Shown: piece after piece, positions 18,657-27,800 of the stretch | Position numbering within the stretch: position 1 is the first letter of the stretch | Layout: every line of letters starts with the position of its first letter | NCBI GenBank assembly: GCA_963974715.1 | Contig: CAXBDK010000018.1 | Span: forward strand, 18,482 to 82,481 | Reading direction: 5' to 3' | Length of the DNA stretch: 64,000 nucleotides | From: Sediminicola sp963974715 | GTDB taxonomy: Bacteria > Bacteroidota > Bacteroidia > Flavobacteriales > Flavobacteriaceae | The notes under the pieces: generated by a model | What the model saw: only the letters and a program-made list of their open reading frames with translations | Databases searched by the model: none | Told to the model about the DNA's origin: nothing | Position numbers and translations under genes: made by a program

Positions 18657-19556
18657 ATGAAAAAAATATCCCTTCCTTACGTTTTTATCTTTTTTATCCT
18701 CTTGCATCAAGGTCTTGCACAGACCAATCGGGTCATGGACCTATTCCCCAAAGGAACGGTACTGAACGGGAACATCAATTACAATAACGACACCTTAGGG
18801 AAACACTTGCTCGATCTGTACCTACCGGCCAGGACCACGGGCAAAATACCCTTGATCATTTTTGTACATGGTGGGGGTTGGCAGACGAACGACAAGTAGG
18901 CCGATATGGGCTATATGAAAAAAACAGTGGCCGAGATCGTGAACAGCGGATATGCCCTTGCGTCCATTGACTATAGGTTCAGTACCCAGGCCGTATTTCC
19001 GGCGCAAATACAGGATTGCAATAAGGCCGTCTCCTTTTTGTTCGACAAGGCGGAAACCTATGGCCTGGACAGGGACCGCTTTGCCGTTATGGGCTTTTCC
19101 GCCGGCGGGCACTTGGCTTCGCTAATGGGACTATCCAATAACGATTCCATTACCGACTTTTATATGCCCGGTACGAACGGGGACTTTTATTTTAAGGCGG
19201 TGGTGGATTTTTACGGTCCGACCGACCTTACCCTGTTCCCTCATGCCGATGATGCCAATTCGGCCGAAGGGCTCCTATTGGGCGCTGCGCCCGTGGCCCG
19301 TCCCGATCTGGCAAGAGCGGCCAGTCCGATCAGCTATGTGGATGAAAAAGACCCGCCGTTTTTGATCGTGCATGGGGAAAGGGACGATATGGTGGCCCCC
19401 AGACATTCCCAATTGTTAGGTTCCTGGTTGACGGTGAAAGGGGTGGACAATAAACTGATCCTGGTAAAGGATGCCCCCCATTATGGGGAAATGTTCGATA
19501 CGGACGAAGTACGGATCCAGGTCATGGATTTTTTAAAACGACATTTGGGGGAATAA
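18657..19556 (+). pseudogene. Alpha/beta-hydrolase (BD-FAE/esterase-like) interrupted by in-frame TAG
   Basis: Secreted esterase-like protein of about 299 codons whose reading frame is broken only by TAG at 18897-18899. The signal peptide is MKKISLPYVFIFFILLHQGLAQ. The oxyanion motif FVHGGGW lies just before the stop. After it the same frame continues to the nucleophile elbow GFSAGGH, the Asp region (HGERDDMVAP) and the His (DAPHYGEMF), so the full catalytic set is encoded. The remaining 216-codon frame can start at ATG 18906 but lacks signal and oxyanion loop, so it should be inactive. TAG could derive from a Tyr codon (TAT/TAC) by one change. Either a young pseudogene, a sequencing error, or stop read-through; the first two are more likely. 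Confidence 0.85.
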
Positions 19557-19896
19557 GGCTTATGTGGGACTTTAAAATATAAAGGACCTGTTGTTAGTGG
19601 TGTTGTAAGACCGCCCCATTCTGTTTAATACTTCTTCAGGTAAGGTCAGTTTATGAAATGAGGGGAAAAGATATGCCGCACCAGTCCCTCAGCTTAATTA
19701 TTGGTATGCAGATAAAATTTTATTTAAATATAAATCAATTATTTACTTGTTTTATTTACCTATGTTCAATTTTATGTATGTTAGGATATAAGGAGCAGTT
19801 TCGTCTACAAAATGACTTGTTCAATGTTTAAAAAAATTAAACAAAACAACCCTTTGTATAGATACTTTTCTTACATTTAGAGCTTAAAAATTTCGT
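19557..19896. other. Intergenic region upstream of receiver protein
   Basis: About 340 bases, AT-rich in its second half (19700-19890), where the promoter of the response regulator is expected. A TTTG (19853-19856) and TACATTTA (19872-19879) resemble Bacteroidota promoter elements but the spacing is short. No gene was seen. Confidence 0.3.
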
Positions 19897-20340
19897 ATGG
19901 GCCCAAAAAGGATCATTATCTGGGTAGAAGATGACGAAGATGATAGAATACTTTTTAAAGAGGCCGTGGAAGATCTGAAAATTCCGGTACAGCTAAAACT
20001 GTTCGGTCTTGGAAAAGATCTGTTGGCGTATATCGATACCACTGAAGACCCGTTGCCCGAATTGTTGTTCCTTGATCTTAACATGCCGGAAATATCAGGT
20101 CTTGAAGTTCTTAAAAAATTAAAAGAACATCCCAAATGGTCCAAAATACCAGTGGCCATCTGCAGTACCTCCTCAAGGGAGTCGGACATGCAAAAGACAT
20201 TTTTAATGGGCGCGAACATCTACTTTACCAAGCCGAATTCCTTTCGGGTACTTCAGGCGGCGATCAAAAGAATCTTGGTCACCAATTACCAGCACCATAC
20301 CTCCAACCTTCAATGGGAAAATTTCATTTTGAACTTATAA
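19897..20340 (+). CDS. Stand-alone response-regulator receiver protein (Rcp1-like)
   Basis: Single-domain receiver of 147 residues with no output domain. Key residues are the acidic pocket E11-D12-D13, phospho-acceptor D60 (LFLDLNMP), the S/T of ICSTSS and the Lys of FTKPNSF. Such proteins pass phosphate on from PAS/phytochrome-type histidine kinases. No kinase is adjacent. It resembles the receiver at 40345, which is coupled to a kinase, so the two might compete for or share a partner; that is inference. Confidence 0.93.
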   Translation: MGPKRIIIWVEDDEDDRILFKEAVEDLKIPVQLKLFGLGKDLLAYIDTTEDPLPELLFLDLNMPEISGLEVLKKLKEHPKWSKIPVAICSTSSRESDMQKTFLMGANIYFTKPNSFRVLQAAIKRILVTNYQHHTSNLQWENFILNL

Positions 20341-20856
20341 GTGATCTTTACAAGTTTCCCTACCTTCTTTATCGGCATAACCCAAACCTTGTTTAACTTC
20401 TACCAGCACACTTTCCCACTAGCTTTTTCTATGCTCGAGCCGCATATATGGGTCCCCTTTCAAATTTCTACAAATACTACGCACTTCTAACTGCCGCACC
20501 GCCCAAGCCGCTTCCGCTATTGCGGAATGCTCTTTGGACGGCTTCCCGCTCCCAGTGTGGAAAGTACTTGATCTGGCCGAAATTGGAAATAGGCCGGAAT
20601 TCCTTCTTTTAACGTTTTTGGATTCTTGAACGGGTCCGGCGGCGAAGGGGCATTCATGCCAATGTAAAGAACAACCGGTCAACTCCCGAAGGAAATCGGA
20701 TAGTGGCCACTATGGAATGCCACATGTATTACACACCACTTTTGGGAGGGTCCTTATTTTTGGACCTACTATATTAAAATATATAACATAAAATAAGAAT
20801 GATGTAAGGTCAACTTGGATGGGGATCCCGAATTTTAGGGTATAAAAACAGATGGT
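20341..20856. other. Intergenic region, no gene supported
   Basis: About 515 bases. A minus-strand frame at 20419-20682 is open but shows no family features and has unusual composition, so I do not call it. Bases 20760-20850 are AT-rich and probably hold the promoter of the SDR gene. Confidence 0.35.
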
Positions 20857-21732
20857 ATGGAAAAAGAAAATCCGATAAAAAAACATCCCCAACCGCCCTA
20901 TCCCGAAAAGCAACAGGAAGTGCCAGGAAGGGAGAACGAAATGCACCCCCAAGCCGATCATGGGGAAAAATCCTATAAGGGCTCCGGGAAGTTGCTAGGA
21001 AGGAAGGCTATCATTACAGGGGGCGATTCCGGTATAGGAAGGGCCGTTGCCATTGCCTATGCCAGGGAAGGTGCCGATGTGCTCATTTCCTATCTTGAGG
21101 AACACGAAGATGCCGAAGAGACCGCAAAATGGGTGCGGGAGGCCGGTAGAAAAGCGGTACTGCTGGCAGGGGACATCAGTGAAGAGCCACATTGCCAACA
21201 GATTGTGGAGAAGGCCGTGTCGGAATTGGGAGGTCTTGATATCCTGGTCAACAATGCCGCCTTTCAAATGGCCCGTGAATCGTTACAGGATGTCAGTGCC
21301 GAGGAATGGGACTATACCTTTAGGACCAACATACACGCTATGTTCTATCTCTGTAAGGCCGCGGAACCCCATTTGAAACCGGGAAGCGCCGTTATCAACA
21401 CCACTTCGGTAAATGCTTACAAGCCCAAGCCCATCCTAGTGCCCTATGCCGCTACCAAGGGAGCGATACAGAATTTTACAGCCGGACTGGGCCAACTATG
21501 GGGCGAGAAAGGAATCCGTGTCAATTGTGTGGCGCCAGGTCCCATTTGGACCCCTTTGATCCCAGCGACCATGCCCGAGGATGTAGTGAGCAGCTTTGGG
21601 AAGAACACCCCTTTGCAGCGTGCCGGACAACCGGCAGAGCTGGCAGCTGTTTATGTATTGCTCGCCAGTGAAGGGTCCAGTTATATGACCTCTTCCACCG
21701 TACAGGTCACGGGAGGCACCCCTACCATATAA
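20857..21732 (+). CDS. SDR-family oxidoreductase (general-stress, YhxD/YdaD-like)
   Basis: Short-chain dehydrogenase of 291 residues with the extended N-terminus typical of the stress-type group (KHPQPPYPEKQQEVPGREN, rich in Pro and His/Gln). The cofactor motif is GGDSGIGRAVA, with DILVNNAA and catalytic residues in TSVNAYKPKP...YAATKGA (Ser, then Tyr-x-x-x-Lys). It ends VQVTGGTPTI. Homologues in Bacillus and others are glucose-1-dehydrogenase-like proteins induced by stress. The substrate is not defined. A strong hairpin follows the gene. Confidence 0.94.
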   Translation: MEKENPIKKHPQPPYPEKQQEVPGRENEMHPQADHGEKSYKGSGKLLGRKAIITGGDSGIGRAVAIAYAREGADVLISYLEEHEDAEETAKWVREAGRKAVLLAGDISEEPHCQQIVEKAVSELGGLDILVNNAAFQMARESLQDVSAEEWDYTFRTNIHAMFYLCKAAEPHLKPGSAVINTTSVNAYKPKPILVPYAATKGAIQNFTAGLGQLWGEKGIRVNCVAPGPIWTPLIPATMPEDVVSSFGKNTPLQRAGQPAELAAVYVLLASEGSSYMTSSTVQVTGGTPTI

Positions 21733-21766
21733 GGAGTAAAATGGGAATTCGGCAGGAAGATGATCA

Positions 21767-21803
21767 AGAAGGGAACTTTCCGTTACGGTCAAAGTTCCCT
21801 TCT
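21767..21803 (+). terminator. Hairpin downstream of SDR gene
   Basis: AGAAGGGAACTTT (21767-21779) pairs perfectly with AAAGTTCCCTTCT (21791-21803) around an 11-base loop, 34 bases after the SDR stop. The following bases are C/T-rich rather than a pure T-run, so it is terminator-like but not canonical. Confidence 0.55.
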
Positions 21804-21960
21804 CCCCTGTCCCCTGCCCTTATTTTGGATATGGGCACATTTTGTTCTTAAAATTGTCCATAAGGACGTTAAACCTAGCATAAACCGACCTAATTAGTTG
21901 AATTAAAGATGAGTATGTAGTATATTAAGAAAAATGATTATCTAATTAAAACTACACAAT

Positions 21961-22491
21961 ATGAAGAAAGAGAATATTTTATTGGCATTTTTGTTCGGAC
22001 TCCTAACCTTCACAGGATTTGCACAGGAGAAATTTTTTAACAAAGCGGGAAATTCAAAATCCCAATCCGTTATGGAATTGGCGCAAAAGGATGACCGATT
22101 TTCGATATTTCTCAGTCTGTTAAAAGCATCGGGGATGGATACCTCAATGGAATATGCGGATGGTTATACGGTCTTTATGCCCGTCAACGAAGCCTTTGGG
22201 GAAATGAAATTGAAAAAGGTGTCAAAACTGACAGATCCCGACCACCAATTAAAATTGGTCAATTTTGTCAAAAATTATATCCTGCCCAACAAGGTCCATT
22301 CCTACGACTTTAAAAATAACCAGGTAATAGATCTGGAAGGTGACAAAAATATCGAAATCACCACCGACGACACCACAAATATGGTGTATATAGGCGGTGC
22401 CACTATCGTGCAGGGCGATATTGAGTCCGAGGACGCGGTCGTCCATGTCATCAACGAACTGATCACACCAACACCTGAATTCATGTTCTAA
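21961..22491 (+). CDS. Secreted fasciclin-domain protein
   Basis: Protein of 176 residues with a signal peptide (MKKENILLAFLFGLLTFTGFAQ) and one fasciclin (FAS1) domain over about residues 35-172. Typical signatures are DRFSIFLSLLKASGMD, YTVFMPVNEAFGEM and the C-terminal HVINELITP. Bacterial FAS1 proteins are envelope or matrix proteins involved in adhesion or stress. It is monocistronic, with a clear terminator 40 bases downstream and an AT-rich leader upstream. Confidence 0.94.
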   Translation: MKKENILLAFLFGLLTFTGFAQEKFFNKAGNSKSQSVMELAQKDDRFSIFLSLLKASGMDTSMEYADGYTVFMPVNEAFGEMKLKKVSKLTDPDHQLKLVNFVKNYILPNKVHSYDFKNNQVIDLEGDKNIEITTDDTTNMVYIGGATIVQGDIESEDAVVHVINELITPTPEFMF

Positions 22492-22530
22492 TAGGGAACG
22501 GCACGGTGCATATTTATTACGACCTTTTTA

Positions 22531-22557
22531 AAGCCGCTTTGTGAAAGCGGTTTTTTT
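22531..22557 (+). terminator. Rho-independent terminator of the fasciclin gene
   Basis: CCGCTTT (22534-22540) and AAAGCGG (22544-22550) form a perfect 7-bp stem with a 3-base loop, followed by seven T residues. It lies 40 bases after the fasciclin stop. Confidence 0.85.
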
Positions 22558-22625
22558 ATATGATTATGTATCGGCCAACATGTTTTGTAGCTGTTGGATA
22601 TCACTATATCCATGGTTGTCCGAGG

Positions 22626-23408
22626 TCAGAGATCCAGGGACCTGATCTGGGCCTTATATTGGGTGGGAAGCAGGAACGCTTTTAAAGGTTTATCCAGCTT
22701 TATGACCCTTCCCCATCTATAAAGAAAGATCAATGGCCCTAAAAAGGACTTTCTTTTAAAGCCCAATAATCCGGCGACTTTTTCCGGCACCAGTATTTTT
22801 TGGACTTCGATCAGGATCAGATAGCGCACTTTCCCCAAGTGTTTGCGGTACTGCCGAAAAAGGTCCTTACTGTAACCGCTGTACTCCAAGTGGTTGTCCA
22901 GATGATCTTGCCGCATTGTTTTCCATGCTTTAAATGTTTCTGGTAGCCCTTTTAAACCCATTTCCCTGCCTACCCTGTTGAACACTTCAAAGACTTCTTC
23001 CTTTTCCCTTATGGTGAGTTTTCGCTCCAAGAGCTGGAAAGCGTTTATGGAATAGGCGATCAACATGAACAGAACGTCCCTATAGGCCCACCCGGGAATT
23101 TTGGCACCTCGTTCGGATTCAACGGAACTGTGTATTTTTGCCATGCACGCAATGGCCCTTGACGCCGCTTGGCGGTCCGAAAGGATGATAGATCGGGCAT
23201 AGGAAACCGTTGAAAATAATCTTCCAATGGGATCTTGGGGCAAACGTTTGGTAAAGTAGAGCCAATCCACTGCCTTGTTGACGGCAAATTCGGCGGCCGC
23301 CCCGGCAAAGATAAAAAGAATGGTATCGCCCTTTCCCCATATCTCCCGAACGATGGAACCTTTGTGCACAAAATATTCCGAGGGTGTAGCTTCCAGATTA
23401 TTTTCCAT
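22626..23408 (-). CDS. DUF2236 / MpaB-type oxygenase-like protein
   Basis: Protein of 260 residues matching the DUF2236 (MpaB, latex-clearing-protein catalytic) pattern: REIWGKGDTILFIFAGAAAEF at the N-terminus, a long helix with RAIACMAKIHSSVE (the His lies where family members have a conserved His after the helix), then YRDVLFMLIAYSINAFQLLER and a C-terminal helical bundle. Characterised relatives bind heme b and oxidise lipids, rubber or terpenoid chains; whether this one binds heme cannot be read reliably. Its start overlaps the DoxX-like gene by 11 bases, so both are one operon with a shared membrane-oxidation theme. No export signal was seen. Confidence 0.82.
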   Translation of the reverse strand: MENNLEATPSEYFVHKGSIVREIWGKGDTILFIFAGAAAEFAVNKAVDWLYFTKRLPQDPIGRLFSTVSYARSIILSDRQAASRAIACMAKIHSSVESERGAKIPGWAYRDVLFMLIAYSINAFQLLERKLTIREKEEVFEVFNRVGREMGLKGLPETFKAWKTMRQDHLDNHLEYSGYSKDLFRQYRKHLGKVRYLILIEVQKILVPEKVAGLLGFKRKSFLGPLIFLYRWGRVIKLDKPLKAFLLPTQYKAQIRSLDL

Positions 23409-24117
23409 CGTCCGGTAGATTAAAATATTCGGTCATACAATCGGTAAGGATATTTCCTTGATCGTGCACACAGTCGCAAAAGACCTTCCCGGCCCTTGTT
23501 CTAGTGGTCCCTATAAACTGATCTGTACAATCTGACAGGGTGTTTCGGGGCATCACATCAAAAATGGTCATGGAAAAAGCGGTCACCCCTATCAAAACAC
23601 TTAGGACCACAATGGAAAACACCCAAGGAAAACTATTGTTCAGTGGCTGTTTGGGCAGTATGGCCGGGAGGGCTTCGCCCTTATAGGGAAGTATGTATTT
23701 TACCCGATCGTAATCCCACCATAAGAGGTAGACACAGGCGATCACCATTAGGGGCGAGGTAAAGAGCGAGCCTTCGAACCTGACGGACCATGACAGTACG
23801 GTGATGTTAAAAATAATGGGCAGGTAGATCAGCACCCCCAACAACCTGGTGCGGGGTACCAATATCAATACGCCGGCCAAGACCTGGGCAATGCCAATAC
23901 TGGTGTAGTAATATCCCGTATCGAAAAGGGCCTGGAGGTAATGGCCCATGGGCTGCTTGTTGTGCAGGTCCGTAAACCTTTCCCCGATGATCTTAACATA
24001 ACCTGCAAAAATAAAGGCATAGGCAAGTAGGATCCGCGTGGCCCATGTATAGATCAACAGCCATCGATTTTGCCGAAACCATAGATGAAGGCGGTCCAAT
24101 CTGTGTGAAATATTCAT
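23398..24117 (-). CDS. DoxX-like integral membrane protein with Cys-rich tail
   Basis: Membrane protein of 239 residues. Helices at about 20-40, 70-90, 95-110, 120-135 and 175-195; the second half of helix 1 (ATRILLAYAFIFAGYVKIIG) and IGIAQVLAGVLILVPRTRLLG are DoxX-family patterns. After the last helix an extra-membrane tail of about 45 residues holds four Cys, including CDC. That is unusual for DoxX and could bind metal or form disulfides. First gene of the operon with the DUF2236 protein; an ACTTTG-N5-CAAAGT palindrome lies about 72-88 bases upstream of its start. The exact function is unknown. Confidence 0.8.
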   Translation of the reverse strand: MNISHRLDRLHLWFRQNRWLLIYTWATRILLAYAFIFAGYVKIIGERFTDLHNKQPMGHYLQALFDTGYYYTSIGIAQVLAGVLILVPRTRLLGVLIYLPIIFNITVLSWSVRFEGSLFTSPLMVIACVYLLWWDYDRVKYILPYKGEALPAILPKQPLNNSFPWVFSIVVLSVLIGVTAFSMTIFDVMPRNTLSDCTDQFIGTTRTRAGKVFCDCVHDQGNILTDCMTEYFNLPDDGK

Positions 24118-24188
24118 AATTGATGGCTGTTAATGGTATTCGTTCGGTCTTTAAAAATTCCTGAGTGCGTTCCACAATCTTGTTTTAT

Positions 24189-24205
24189 ACTTTGTTTTTC
24201 AAAGT
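24189..24205. promoter_or_regulatory. Palindrome upstream of the DoxX/DUF2236 operon
   Basis: ACTTTG-TTTTT-CAAAGT, a perfect 6+6 inverted repeat with a 5-base spacer. The same ACTTTG-N5-CAAAGT pattern occurs in front of the adjacent winged-helix gene, so both may be binding sites of that regulator. Confidence 0.5.
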
Positions 24206-24221
24206 AAAAAGGCAAAAAAAA

Positions 24222-24518
24222 CTATTTTTGTGCCCTTATTATTTTCTCCAAGGTTTTCAGATGTTCCGTAAAGGCAATTCTTCCTTTTTCGGTGATGCAA
24301 TAACTGGTGTTCCTCCTTCGGCCGGCAAACGACTTTTCGGCCACTATATACCCTTCGTTTTCCAATCCCTTGAGATGGCTTGCCAAATTCCCATCGGTAC
24401 TGTCCAAGTATTCTTTTAAGGAATTGAAATCCACCGAATCGTTAACCGACAGGGCGGACATGATGCCGATCCTGATCCTGTTCTCAAACGCCTTGAACAA
24501 CCCGTCTATCGATATCAC
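24222..24518 (-). CDS. Small winged-helix transcriptional regulator (MarR/PadR-like, HTH_34 type)
   Basis: Regulator of 98 residues consisting of a single winged helix: LFKAFENRIRIGIMSALSV, then the recognition region FNSLKEYLDSTDGNLASHLK, and the wing GYIVAEKSFAGRRRNTSYCIT, ending KGRIAFTEHLKTLE. This is the HTH_34 class, which usually regulates neighbouring membrane or envelope genes. No ligand domain. It lies upstream of the DoxX/DUF2236 operon on the same strand. Palindromes of the same sequence flank it on both sides, suggesting autoregulation and control of that operon. Confidence 0.9.
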   Translation of the reverse strand: MISIDGLFKAFENRIRIGIMSALSVNDSVDFNSLKEYLDSTDGNLASHLKGLENEGYIVAEKSFAGRRRNTSYCITEKGRIAFTEHLKTLEKIIRAQK

Positions 24519-24892
24519 CGCCCGAATCTATAATGAATAATCAAGATCACCTTTTCTTATTCAACTTTGAAATTCAAAGTAACCATAAAAAAAGAACATT
24601 GGCAAATTAATTTTCCAAGCTCGCTTTTTAAGCGAATCTTGGGTGGAGTGGATCGGTCGATTTGGTAACTGCAAGTTCATATGTGCACTGAAAATGGGGC
24701 GTACCTCCCAGGCTGTGGACCGGCACAGTCCTTGCGGAGCAGAACGACCATAAGATTTCTTCCCTGCTCCTTTGGGTCCAAATGGCTATTCACAGTCCGA
24801 AAATGGCTGCGGAATGCCATAGCGGTTTTTCAAGCACTGTTCCATTTCCAAGACCCAAGTATGGATCATACGCGAGAATCATTTCATTTTGG
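24519..24892. other. Intergenic region holding the winged-helix promoter
   Basis: About 370 bases between the regulator start and the stop of the first adhesin. Apart from the palindrome at 24566-24582 nothing is recognised. In particular there is no PorP/SprF gene here, unlike downstream of the other two adhesins. Confidence 0.4.
24566..24582. promoter_or_regulatory. Palindrome upstream of the winged-helix regulator gene
   Basis: ACTTTGAA-A-TTCAAAGT, a perfect 8+8 inverted repeat about 50 bases upstream of the regulator start. It shares ACTTTG-N5-CAAAGT with the site at 24189-24205. Confidence 0.5.
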
Positions 24893-27800
24893 TCATTTGG
24901 ATTTGATATAGAGCCAGCCGTCGCTGTCCACCTTCCCATCGCCCTCAAGGTCGATCTGGAAGTAGTAGGATCCCGCATCCGGCAGCTTATTGGACAAGTC
25001 TTTATATCTTCCGTCCCAATCGTTCTGGTAGTTCCTGGCCGAAAAGACCTCTTTGCCCCAGCTGTTGAACACCCTGACCAGCGAGTTGGGGTAGTTCCCT
25101 ATGTTGTGGATGGTCCAGGTATCGTTGATCCCGTCGCCGTCCGGCGTAAAGGCCCGTGCCACGTCCAGTACCACCGTATCGCACACATCGCCAAGGCCGT
25201 CCCCGTCCCTGTCCTCCTGTCCGGGGTTGTGGGCAAGGGGGCAGTTGTCGATGCCATCGGGGATCCCATCGCCGTCGCTGTCCGCACTTACGGTAGGGTC
25301 GTTCGGGAAGGCATCGGCATTGTCGCCCGTGCCATCGCCATCGGAATCGGTGTCCTCGTTGGCATCGTTCGGGAAGGCATCATTGGCATCATTGGTCCCA
25401 TCACCATCCGTATCTGTTTGGGTATCGGAACAACCGACCGCATCTACCGTTTCCCCTGCAGGGGTCCCGGGGCATTGGTCCGCAGCATCGTCCACCCCAT
25501 CGCCGTCCATATCGGTACCGGCCTCGAGCGGAAATTCGTCCTCCCCGTTGGGGATACCGTCCCCGTCCATATCGGGATCTGAATTATCGCCAACGCCGTC
25601 ACCATCGGTATCCAAATGTTCATCTGGATCGTTGGGAAAGGCATCCTCCCCATCGGGGATCCCATCACCGTCGCTGTCCGCACTTAAGGTGGGGTCGTTC
25701 GGGAAGGCATCCGTATTGTCGCCCGTGCCATCGCCATCCGAATCGGTATCCTCGTTGGCATCGTTCGGGAAGGCATCGGCATTGTCGCCCGCACCATCGC
25801 CATCCGAATCGGTATCCTCGTTGGGATCGTTCGGGAAGGCATCGGCGTTGTCGCCCGTGCCATCGCCATCGGAATCGGTATCCTCATTGGGATCGTTCGG
25901 GAAGGCATCGGCATTGTCGCCCGCACCATCGCCATCCGAATCGGTATCTTCGTTGGGATCGTTCGGGAAGGCATCGGCATTGTCGCCCGTGCCATCGCCA
26001 TCGGAATCGGTGTCCTCATTGGCATCGTTCGGGAAGGCATCGGCATTGTCGCCCGTGCCATCGCCGTCCGAATCGGTATCCTCATTGGCATCGTTCGGGA
26101 AGGCATCCTCGGCATCATTGGTACCATCCCCATCCGAATCCTTTTGTGTATCCGAACAGCCATTGGCGTCCACAGACTCCCCCGTTACCGTATCGGCACA
26201 TTGGTCCAAGGCATTTCTTACGCCATCGCCATCGGCATCTTTTTGCGATTCCGAGCAGCCATCCGCATCCACCGTTTCCCCTGACGGAGTATTGGGACAT
26301 TGGTCGACCGCATCGTTCACCCCATCCCCATCCGAATCCTTTTGGGAGTCGGAACAACCATTGACATCCACTGTATGTCCCGTAGGCGTGGCGGCACATT
26401 GGTCCACCGCGTCGTTCACCCCATCATTATCGGTGTCAAAATCGTCGTTCACCAAAACAACTTCCACTTTGGAATCCAGTACCCCATCATATGCATCGTC
26501 CGAAGAAACCGCATCAACACTTAAGGTCAGTTCTGTACTATCATCGGTCAGATCATTATCATCAACGGCCGTAACGGTGACGAGTTGGGGAATATCCCAA
26601 GTTCCCGGGCCAAAACTGAGCAAAGACGGCGATACCGTAACTTCAGATGTGTTGTTGGATACGATATTGATGGCCACGTTACTTGCCGGTTGTCCTCCCA
26701 ATGATACCAAAAAAGTATCGGAACCACCATTTTCATCTACTTCGATCGATGTTTTGGACGTCTTGATGGAGGGGGTTCCCAAGGTGGTGACGATTTTCTC
26801 GGCGCCATAACTGGTCCCAGTTCCGTTGATGGCATACGCCCTTACAAAATAGGTGGTATTGGGTTCAAGATCATTGATGGCCGTGGAAAAAAGACCCAAA
26901 CCGTCCCCTAAAGCGATCTTGTTGGAGCCGGTGGTAGGGTTTGGTCCGGTCGCATACACGATCCCCTTTTCATTTACCAAGGTTCCCCCATCACTTGTTA
27001 CGTTTCCGCCCGCCGTTATCGAGTTGGTGGTTTTATCGGTCACTTCATAGCCCAAGACTACAGGATGTCCTTCCTCCACTATGGAAGTGGCCCCCTCTAT
27101 TTCAAATTCATAATCATCGATCTTTTCCATACGTGTTCCTGCCGCGGAAAAATATACATAAATGACGTCCGAGGAAGCCATGGTGGAGTTGGTAAAACTT
27201 CCCGTCTGATTGGAATATAAACTGCCTATGGTTCCATCGGCAGATGCATTATAGATCCAAAATTCCACATCAAAATTGTCGCTGCCCGCATTGGAAGTGA
27301 TCTTAAAGATCATTTTATACCAGCCCACGACCAATCCAGGAGGCCAATCCACATAGGTTGTGGCCCTATTGTTGACAAACTCGCCACCTCCCCCGTGGAA
27401 GGTCATGCCCAGGCCGGTCAATGGTGCCCCAAATGTGATATCGGGCTCATTTACGGGGTTGTTGGTAAATCCCAGACCGCCACGTCCATTCTGTCCCAAA
27501 ATCTTAAAAAAGGCACTGAAGGTGTATACGGCACTTTCCTCCGATGATACGGAAAAGCCCTTTTTATAGGTCCAAATATCACTGGTGCCCAAGGGAACGT
27601 TTATAGATCCCGTGTTATTTATCCCTTGATCTGCAATATTGGTAAAAACCGGTGACGAATCCGGGTTGAACAGGTCGGTCAATTGATCGGTGTCATTAAA
27701 GTCTATGAAGTTCTTAATACTTGTTTCATCGTCCAAACAGGTAATAACAACGGATCTATCGGCGAGTGCGCCATAAAGGGGATCGCTCAATAAAGCATTT

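Noticed and set aside
20419..20682. Minus-strand frame of 87 codons
   Set aside because: Composition unlike genes nearby, Cys/His/Arg scattered, no motif and no leader.
25299..26112. CRISPR-like regular repeats
   Set aside because: Period 66 with no unique spacers; the whole unit is repeated and encodes TSP3 loops.
25101..26810. Long plus-strand frame (569 codons) of Ser/Pro-rich repeats (SPSESVSSLGSFGKAS)
   Set aside because: It is the antisense of the TSP3 repeats of adhesin 1; the periodic 66-bp units keep all frames open. The minus-strand product has signal and sorting domains.
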